Assembly (NCBI RefSeq): GCF_019375475.1
Contig: NZ_JAHXGQ010000002.1
Location: 826,107-890,106 of the forward strand
Reading direction: 5' to 3'
DNA length: 64,000 bases
Source: Saccharothrix obliqua
GTDB lineage: Bacteria > Actinomycetota > Actinomycetes > Mycobacteriales > Pseudonocardiaceae
The notes beneath the pieces are model-generated. The model had not been told where the DNA came from. It saw nothing but the letters and a program-made list of their open reading frames with translations, and did no database searches. The translations under genes and the position numbers were made by a program. Below are positions 58,807 through 64,000 of this stretch, in pieces (the stretch's first letter is position 1; every line of letters starts with the position of its first letter).

Positions 58807-59553
58807 GTGACGGTGATCCGCATCGGCACTTCCGGGTGGCTCTACCCGCCGTGGCGGGGCGTGTTCTACCCGAAGGGCCTGGTGCACAAGCGCGAGCTGG
58901 AGTACCTGTCGAGCCGGCTGGACTCCGTCGAGATCAACGGCACCTTCTACTCGCTCCAGCGGGAGAGCAGCTTCCGGACGTGGGCGGCGCAGACGCCCGA
59001 CGACTTCGTGTTCGCGGTCAAGGGCAGCCGCTTCATCACCCACATGAAACGCCTGCGCGACCCCGAAGAGGCCCTGCGCAGGTTCTTCGACTCCGGCGTG
59101 CACCTGCTGGGCGCCAAGCTCGGCCCGTTCCTGTGGCAGCTCCCGCCCACGATGCGCTTCGACCCGGCCCTGCTCGCGGACTTCTTCGCCGCCCTCCCCC
59201 GCACCCACGACGACCGCCCGCTGCGGCACGCGCTGGAGGTGCGGCACGAGTCGTTCCGCGACCCGGCGTTCCCCGAGCTGCTGCGCGAGCACCGCATCGC
59301 CATGGTCATCGCGGACACCGCACGCACGTTCGTGGAACTGGAAGGCGTCACGGCCGACTTCGTCTACATCCGCCTGCACGGCGACGAGGAGCTGTACACG
59401 AGCGGCTACAGCGACCAGGCCCTCGACCGGTGGGCCGAGAAGATCCGCGGCTGGTCGGCCACGCACGACGTCTACGCGTACTTCGACAACGACGCGAAGG
59501 TCATGGCCCCACGCGACGCCCTCGCCCTCGCCGACCGCCTGCGGCCCGAGTAG
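58807..59553 (+). CDS. DUF72 family TIM-barrel protein (2)
   Basis: A 248-residue paralogue of the gene at 57302. It has the same blocks: VIRIGTSGWLYPPWRGVFYP, LDSVEINGTFYSL, DDFVFAVKGSRFITHMKRL, LGPFLWQLPPTMR, ALEVRHESF, and the late DVYAYFDNDAKVMAPRDALA. GTG 58807 is preceded by GGAGG; GTG 58813 is also possible. The two copies probably arose by an old duplication with NAT between, and keep different end sequences (N and K in the final loop). Confidence 0.88.
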   Translation: MTVIRIGTSGWLYPPWRGVFYPKGLVHKRELEYLSSRLDSVEINGTFYSLQRESSFRTWAAQTPDDFVFAVKGSRFITHMKRLRDPEEALRRFFDSGVHLLGAKLGPFLWQLPPTMRFDPALLADFFAALPRTHDDRPLRHALEVRHESFRDPAFPELLREHRIAMVIADTARTFVELEGVTADFVYIRLHGDEELYTSGYSDQALDRWAEKIRGWSATHDVYAYFDNDAKVMAPRDALALADRLRPE

Positions 59554-59586
59554 CGGGGCCACCGCACCGGCCGCACAATCCGTCCG

Positions 59587-59943
59587 GTGAAGGCGATGAC
59601 CAACGGCCTGCTCACCGCCGTGACGCTCACGGCAGCCGCCCTGATCTCCGGCACCGCACCGCAGAGCCCCACGTGTGACCGCGGCGAGTTCTGCGCGTGG
59701 ACCGGTGCGAACTACACGGGCACCGTGCAACGGCACGACCTGGAAACCGCCAACCCGAACCAGTGCATCCCCCTCCACGACTTCGTGGCCCGTTCATTCG
59801 TGAACAACCTGACCCGCGACGCCTCCGTCTACCAGGGCGCCACGTGCTCCACCGAGGCCGAGTTCACCACCTACCCCGGCCGCGGCACCTACGTGCCCGA
59901 CGCGCCGTTCGCCGTGCGCGCGATCCAGGTCTGGGGCTCGTGA
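59587..59943 (+). CDS. Secreted peptidase-inhibitor I36 / beta-gamma crystallin-like protein
   Basis: A 118-residue protein from GTG 59587. The signal peptide (LLTAVTLTAAALISGTA) ends near residue 25. The mature part starts CDRGEFCAWTGANYTGTVQR, the usual opening of I36-type peptidase inhibitors (FCxWxxxxYxG), with NNLTRDASVYQGATC after. Four Cys suggest two disulfides. In Streptomyces such proteins inhibit metalloproteases; many relatives bind calcium instead. Single gene. Confidence 0.85.
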   Translation: MKAMTNGLLTAVTLTAAALISGTAPQSPTCDRGEFCAWTGANYTGTVQRHDLETANPNQCIPLHDFVARSFVNNLTRDASVYQGATCSTEAEFTTYPGRGTYVPDAPFAVRAIQVWGS

Positions 59944-60019
59944 CCCCGCACGGGGGAGGTGCGTGCCGCGGCCGGTGACGGCACGATGGGTGTGGATCAC
60001 CACCCATGGAGGTAACGCC

Positions 60020-60664
60020 GTGACGGGACCGCTCGACGCCGCTGAACTGTTCGACGCCGTGGGACGCGACTACGAGGAGGCGTTCGGGCACCAGCCCATC
60101 GCCGACGTGGCCGTGCGGCTGCTGCTCGACCGGCTCCCGGAGAGCGCCCGCGTGCTCGACATCGGCAGCGGCACCGGGCGGCCGGTCGCGGCGGCGCTCA
60201 CGGGGGCCGGTCACCGGGTGCTCGGGGTCGACGTGTCCGACCGCATGGTCGCCATCGCCCGCGAGCAGGTGCCGGACGCCGACTTCGTGCGTGCCGACAT
60301 CCGCGAGTGGGACTCGGCCGCCGGCTCCTGGGACGCCGTGTGCGCGTTCTTCTCGTTCCTCCAGATGACCCGGGACGAGGTGCTTCGCCTGCTCGACCGC
60401 GGCGCGCGCTGGCTCAAGCCGGGCGGCCTGCTCGCCGTCGCCACCGTGCCGATGGACGTCGAGGGCGTGGACACCGACTTCCTCGGCCACCCCATCCGCG
60501 TCACCAGCTTCGCCGCGCCCGACCTGCTCCGCCACGTCGAGCAGGCCGGGTTCGAGGTGGTCGAGACGCGTGAGGCCGTCTTCGCGCCCCACGCGGACCG
60601 ACCGGCCGAGCAGCAGTTCCTCGTCCTGGCTACCCCCACACCCCGGACGCCGCCGACTCCTTGA
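60020..60664 (+). CDS. Class I SAM-dependent methyltransferase
   Basis: A 214-residue protein from GTG 60020 with GGAGG upstream. SAM motif I is VLDIGSGTGRPVAAAL, motif II LGVDVSDRMVAIAREQVP, and DADFVRADIREW follows. Substrate unknown; small soluble acceptors are typical for this short form. Its 3' end overlaps the convergent NmrA-like gene by 35 bp. Confidence 0.9.
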   Translation: MTGPLDAAELFDAVGRDYEEAFGHQPIADVAVRLLLDRLPESARVLDIGSGTGRPVAAALTGAGHRVLGVDVSDRMVAIAREQVPDADFVRADIREWDSAAGSWDAVCAFFSFLQMTRDEVLRLLDRGARWLKPGGLLAVATVPMDVEGVDTDFLGHPIRVTSFAAPDLLRHVEQAGFEVVETREAVFAPHADRPAEQQFLVLATPTPRTPPTP

Positions 60665-61424
60665 CGTAGTCCGCGAACCGGCGCGGCGCGCGGCCCAACG
60701 CGTCCCGCACGCCGGTGGCCGGTTCGGCGTCCCGGCCGTCGCGGATCGCCACCAGCGCCTCGCCCAGGTCGTCGGCGTACTCGGGGGAGAAGCCGTCCGC
60801 GAGCAGGGCCGCCGCGACCGCCGAACCCGGGACGTCGACCAGGCGGATCTCGCGACCCACCGCCTCGGCGACCATCGCCACCGCGTCGGGGAACGAGATC
60901 GCCTCCGCCCCGGACAGCTCGTACACGCGGCCCGCGTGCCCGTCACCGGTCAACGCGGCCACCGCCACGTCGGCGATGTCCCGCGCGTCGATGAACGGGT
61001 GCGCGCCCGGACCCACCGGCAACGCCACCTCGCCCGCGAGCACCATGGGCAGCAGGAAGTCCTCCGTGAAGTTCTGGTTGAACCACCGGGGCCGCAGGAT
61101 CGTCCAGTCCACCCCGGACGCCCGGACGACGTCCTCCCGACGCCGCGCCGCACCGACGCCGTGTGCCGAGAGGTGGACCACCCGCCGCACCCCGGCCGCG
61201 ACGGCACGCGTCAGGAACTCCTCCACCAGCGCGGTGTCCAGGTCCTTCGCGGGTGGCACCAGGTACAGCGCGGTCGCACCGGCCAGCGCGGTGTCCCATG
61301 TGGACTTGTCGGACCAGTCGAAGCGGATGGCGGTGGAGCGCGACACGGGACGGGCGGCGGTGCCGAGTGCGGCGGCGACGTGGCGGCCGGTCTTGCCGGT
61401 CGCGCCGAGGACCAGGATTGTCAT
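60630..61424 (-). CDS. NmrA-like NAD(P)-binding oxidoreductase
   Basis: A 264-residue atypical SDR. MTILVLGATGKTGRHVAAAL is the GxxGxxG nucleotide site, followed by ALYLVPPAKDLDTALVEEFL and LRPRWFNQNFTEDFLLPMV, common in NmrA/QOR2-type proteins that sense or reduce quinones with NADPH. The Tyr/Lys pair of classical SDRs is missing, as usual here. ATG 61424. It is divergent from the AraC regulator, which probably controls it. Confidence 0.88.
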   Translation of the reverse strand: MTILVLGATGKTGRHVAAALGTAARPVSRSTAIRFDWSDKSTWDTALAGATALYLVPPAKDLDTALVEEFLTRAVAAGVRRVVHLSAHGVGAARRREDVVRASGVDWTILRPRWFNQNFTEDFLLPMVLAGEVALPVGPGAHPFIDARDIADVAVAALTGDGHAGRVYELSGAEAISFPDAVAMVAEAVGREIRLVDVPGSAVAAALLADGFSPEYADDLGEALVAIRDGRDAEPATGVRDALGRAPRRFADYVKESAASGVWG

Positions 61425-61495
61425 ACCCCGAGCCAACCAGTGCCCCGGTGCACCGGACATGGTCGAAAAGCCGGTTCGCATGTTCAATCGTCTTC

Positions 61496-62401
61496 GTGGA
61501 CGCTCTCACCGATCTGCTGCGCGGCTTCCGCGCCAACGGGGCGCTGGTGTGCCGCTCGTTCGCCTCGCCGCCCTGGTCCATGCGTTACTCCACCACCCCA
61601 CCGCTGACCTTGGTGACGGTGTCGCACGGCAACGGCTGGCTGATCGCCGACGGGCACGAACCGATGCGGCTGCGGGCAGGCGACCTCGGCCTGGTGCGCG
61701 GACCGGTCGGGTTCGTGCTGGCCGACGACCCCGCGACACCGCCCCAGCTCGACCCCACCACCGTCGAGTGCGACGAGTGGCGCGTCGGCACCCGCACGTA
61801 CGGGCTGCGTCCCGACGGCGATGCCGTGGTGATCACCGGCAGCTACGAGGTCCGCGGCAGCGTGTCCGACCGCCTCCTCAACGCCCTGCCGCAGGCGTTC
61901 GTCGTGCCCTGCGGGCCGTGCCAGACGGTCGACCTGCTGGCCGAGGAGATCGCGAAGGACCAGCCGGGCCAGGACGGCGTGCTGGACCGGCTGCTCGACC
62001 TGCTCCTGGTGTTCGCGCTGCGCGAGTGGTTCGACCGGCCCGAGGCCAACCCGCCCGGCTGGTACCGGGCGCTGGGCGATCCCGTGGTGGGACCGGCGCT
62101 GCGTGCCATCCACGACCAGCCGGGTCGCACGTGGACGGTCGCCGAACTCGCCGAGCTGGCCGGGGTTTCCCGCGCCGTGCTGGCGAAGCGGTTCGCGGCG
62201 CAGGTCGGCGTGCCACCGCTGACCTACCTCACGGAGTGGCGCATGAGCGTCGCCGCGGACCTCTTGGCGCAACCCGACGCCACCGTGCACGCCGTGGCAC
62301 GCGCTGTCGGCTACACGGACGGCTTCGCGTTCAGCACCGCGTTCAAACGGGTGCGGGGCGTGCGGCCGAGCGATCACCGTGTGGTAGCTCTGCGGGCATG
62401 A
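61496..62401 (+). CDS. AraC-family transcriptional regulator with cupin domain
   Basis: A 301-residue protein from GTG 61496. The N-terminal cupin-6-like part has MRYSTTPPLTLVTVSHGNGW and the LRAGDLGLVRGPVGF strand. The C-terminal HTH pair is TVAELAELAGVSRAVLAKRF and the second VHAVARAVGYTDGFAFSTAF ending RVRGVRPSDHR. Divergent from the NmrA-like gene with 71 bp between, an arrangement often used by these regulators for a single target. Overlaps the next gene (ATGA). Confidence 0.9.
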   Translation: MDALTDLLRGFRANGALVCRSFASPPWSMRYSTTPPLTLVTVSHGNGWLIADGHEPMRLRAGDLGLVRGPVGFVLADDPATPPQLDPTTVECDEWRVGTRTYGLRPDGDAVVITGSYEVRGSVSDRLLNALPQAFVVPCGPCQTVDLLAEEIAKDQPGQDGVLDRLLDLLLVFALREWFDRPEANPPGWYRALGDPVVGPALRAIHDQPGRTWTVAELAELAGVSRAVLAKRFAAQVGVPPLTYLTEWRMSVAADLLAQPDATVHAVARAVGYTDGFAFSTAFKRVRGVRPSDHRVVALRA

Positions 62402-62736
62402 GCAACAGCCTGGAAGACCTGCGAGACGCGTTGCGCCGGTTCGCCGCCGCACGGGACTGGGACACCTACCACACGCCCAAGAACCTGGTCATGGCGTTGT
62501 CGGGGGAGGTCGGCGAGCTGACCGACCTGTTCCAGTGGCTCACGCCGGAGGAGGCGGCGAACGCCATGGCGGACCCGGAACTCGCGTGGAACGTGCGGGA
62601 CGAACTCGCGGACGTGGTGCACTACCTCGTGCGCCTGGCGGACAAGCTGGACGTCGACCTCGTGGAGGCCGCGTTCGCCAAGATCGACCGCAACGAGCGG
62701 CGCTTCCCCACCGGCGACCTGCGCCCCGTCGAATGA
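62398..62736 (+). CDS. MazG-like nucleotide pyrophosphohydrolase
   Basis: A 112-residue all-alpha NTP-PPase. The metal site is two ExxE/D pairs: ALSGEVGELTDLFQW and RDELADVVHYLVRLADKLDV. Size and motif match the short dCTP-pyrophosphatase (RS21-C6-like) branch that cleans the dNTP pool. ATG 62398 overlaps the AraC stop. Terminal gene of that transcript; the small gene at 62747 is convergent. Confidence 0.9.
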   Translation: MSNSLEDLRDALRRFAAARDWDTYHTPKNLVMALSGEVGELTDLFQWLTPEEAANAMADPELAWNVRDELADVVHYLVRLADKLDVDLVEAAFAKIDRNERRFPTGDLRPVE

Positions 62737-62746
62737 GGGCCGCGGG

Positions 62747-62917
62747 TCAGACGTAGGTCAGCAGCAGCAGGACCAACGCCACCAGCAGGACGACCCCGAG
62801 GAACGCGGACACCCACGCGGGCGAGGCGGACGGCCTCGCCCGCGCATGTCTGCCCCGTCGCCTACGCGGTAGCCAGCGCACCGCCGCCTCCCCAGCACCC
62901 CACCCGATCCCGTTCAT
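62747..62917 (-). CDS. 56-residue single-span membrane peptide
   Basis: ATG 62917 gives MNGIGWGAGEAAVRWLPRRR followed by RGRHARARPSAS and a C-terminal membrane helix (PAWVSAFLGVVLLVALVLLL then LTYV). The basic N-terminus should stay in the cytosol, so it is a tail-anchored protein. The good hydrophobic end, typical codon use and tight fit after the MazG stop suggest it is real. Function unknown. Confidence 0.6.
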   Translation of the reverse strand: MNGIGWGAGEAAVRWLPRRRRGRHARARPSASPAWVSAFLGVVLLVALVLLLLTYV

Positions 62918-63038
62918 GCGGCCAACGCTATGGACCGGGGAAGGAGACCGGCTCCACGTCACCCGGACGCCGCACGGGAACGCCCGGACAGCGGTACGGA
63001 CCACCGGTGCCGCGGTCGGCGGCGGCAGGATGGGTTCC

Positions 63039-63962
63039 ATGCAGGTGACGGTGGTCGGTGCGGGAATCGCCGGAGTGGCTTGCGCACGAGCGCTCACCAC
63101 GGCCGGAGTCACGGTCCGTGTCCTCGAACGGGCGCACGTGTGCGGCGGACGGATGGCGACCGAGTCGTACGGCGGTCGCCGTGCGGACACGGGCGCGGGG
63201 TACTTCACGGTGTCCTCGCCCGAGTTCGCCGCGGTGGTCGAGGGCTGGCGCGCGGCCGGTCTGGCACGTGAGTGGACGGACACGTTCGCCGTGCGCTCGC
63301 GGGACGGGTGGAGCACGACCACCGGGCCGGTGCGGTGGGCGGCGGCCGGTGGCCTGCGATCCCTGGTGCGGCAGCTCGCCGAGGGGCTGGACGTGCGCAC
63401 CGGGTGGGAGGTCGGGCACGTCGACCCGGGACCCCGGGTCGACGGCGTCGCGGCGGACGCCGTGGTGCTCGCCATGCCGGGCCCGCAGGCCGTGCGCCTG
63501 CTGGACCCCGCGTTGGCCGAGACCGCCCGAGCCGCGGGCGCACAGGTGTGGCTGCCCTCCCTCGTCGCGACCCTCCGGTACCCGGAACGCACGTGGGACT
63601 TCCGGGGCGCCTTCGTGAACGACCACCCCGTGCTGGCGACGTTGCTGGACGACGGCAGCCGTCGCGGGGACGGCAGCCCCGTGCTGGTCGCCCACACCAC
63701 GGCCGGTTTCGCCGAGCGCTTCGACGCCGAAGCAGCGGGTGCCGGGATCGACGCCGCGGTGCGGGAGCTGCTGGGCTTGCCGGCGGCGCTCCGCGTCGAC
63801 GTGGTGCGATGGGCGTTCGCCCGCCCGGACGGTCCCGGTGCCGCCCCGTTCCACTTCGGGCGGGAGCGGATCGGCCTGGCCGGTGATGCCTGGGGCTCGC
63901 CCAAGGTGGAGACCGCCTGGCTGTCCGGCACCCGCCTCGCCGCGGCCGTGCTGGGTGGGTGA
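63039..63962 (+). CDS. FAD-dependent oxidoreductase (amine oxidase-like)
   Basis: A 307-residue protein. ATG 63039 (MQVTVVGAGIAGVACARAL) or ATG 63030 is the start. FAD motif VVGAGIAG, then RVLERAHVCGGRMATESYGG RRADTG, which resembles renalase-type FAD proteins; the C-terminal GLAGDAWGSPKVETAWLSG holds the flavin ribityl. Renalases oxidise dihydro-NAD(P) isomers in bacteria, but the substrate here is not certain. Ends just before the right edge. Confidence 0.85.
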   Translation: MQVTVVGAGIAGVACARALTTAGVTVRVLERAHVCGGRMATESYGGRRADTGAGYFTVSSPEFAAVVEGWRAAGLAREWTDTFAVRSRDGWSTTTGPVRWAAAGGLRSLVRQLAEGLDVRTGWEVGHVDPGPRVDGVAADAVVLAMPGPQAVRLLDPALAETARAAGAQVWLPSLVATLRYPERTWDFRGAFVNDHPVLATLLDDGSRRGDGSPVLVAHTTAGFAERFDAEAAGAGIDAAVRELLGLPAALRVDVVRWAFARPDGPGAAPFHFGRERIGLAGDAWGSPKVETAWLSGTRLAAAVLGG

Positions 63963-63989
63963 ACGCGAAAAAGCCTTGAGGGGCACCCG

Positions 63990-64000
63990 ATGAACAGGTG
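63990..64000 (+). CDS. Possible start of a further gene at the right edge
   Basis: GAGGGG stands six bases before an ATG at 63990, giving Met-Asn-Arg before the window ends. The good ribosome site suggests a real gene start, but no identity can be seen. Confidence 0.35.

Overview
The window is about 74% GC, with dense genes on both strands, many GTG starts and several TTG starts. The gene families point to an actinobacterium of the Pseudonocardiaceae, close to Saccharothrix, Actinosynnema or Lentzea. The pointers are two DUF6319-like proteins, a DUF6401-like protein, TIGR04222 membrane proteins, a SecA2, HemQ, and the block hemE / PPOX / DUF3000 / response regulator / RNase D / thiolase / FadB, which from memory is also found in Streptomyces. 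I see no tRNA or rRNA gene, no CRISPR array, no insertion sequence and no phage, so this looks like chromosomal backbone with lineage-specific small genes.

Layout. 1-5.5 kb: a lipid and acyl-CoA cluster (quinone oxidoreductase, two SDR enzymes, MaoC hydratase, LCAD-type acyl-CoA dehydrogenase). 5.6-10.8 kb: a GlsB-type membrane protein, secA2, two long non-coding stretches and a 38-residue acidic small ORF. 10.9-15.1 kb: LCP wall ligase, a HipA-like kinase with DUF3037, an SGNH hydrolase and a Tat-exported beta-propeller. 15.4-22.4 kb: rocD behind a cluster of GCGCAA half-sites, DUF2252, NUDIX, ABC-F, DUF3040, ZapE and a RibD-like reductase. 22.4-27.1 kb: an ECF sigma / anti-sigma / Asp23-Gls24 envelope-stress locus. 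It includes small genes easily missed: a 58-residue membrane protein and an 84-residue HPD-motif protein. 27.1-34.5 kb: LigC, a separate LigD-type polymerase, a 2TM protein, an exporter, a TAP-like lipoprotein that has lost its nucleophile, a 33-residue Cys-rich peptide and DUF6319. 34.6-36.5 kb: class 3 asparaginase opposite a GntR regulator, and MsrB.

36.5-39.7 kb holds the most interesting locus. Two TIGR04222 membrane proteins with Gly/Ser/Cys tails precede a DUF692 (MNIO) iron oxidase with a full set of candidate metal ligands. The oxidase overlaps by 4 bp a small protein that resembles the DUF2063 partner of other MNIO systems. MNIO enzymes modify cysteines in ribosomal peptides, so the natural hypothesis is modification of the Cys-rich tails, or of the Cys-rich peptide at 31.4 kb. 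40.5-43.7 kb is a large subtilase.

43.8-56.7 kb is the heme block (hemQ, PPOX, hemE) and the DUF3000 / response regulator / RNase D / fadA-fadB block, with a MerR regulator and two membrane proteins between them. The response regulator has an overlapping upstream reading frame ending in a T6 run. The fadAB promoter carries two TetR-like palindromes. 56.8-64 kb contains two DUF72 paralogues flanking an arylamine N-acetyltransferase, an I36-type inhibitor, a methyltransferase, an NmrA-like reductase divergent from an AraC regulator, a MazG-like protein, a tiny membrane protein and an FAD oxidoreductase.
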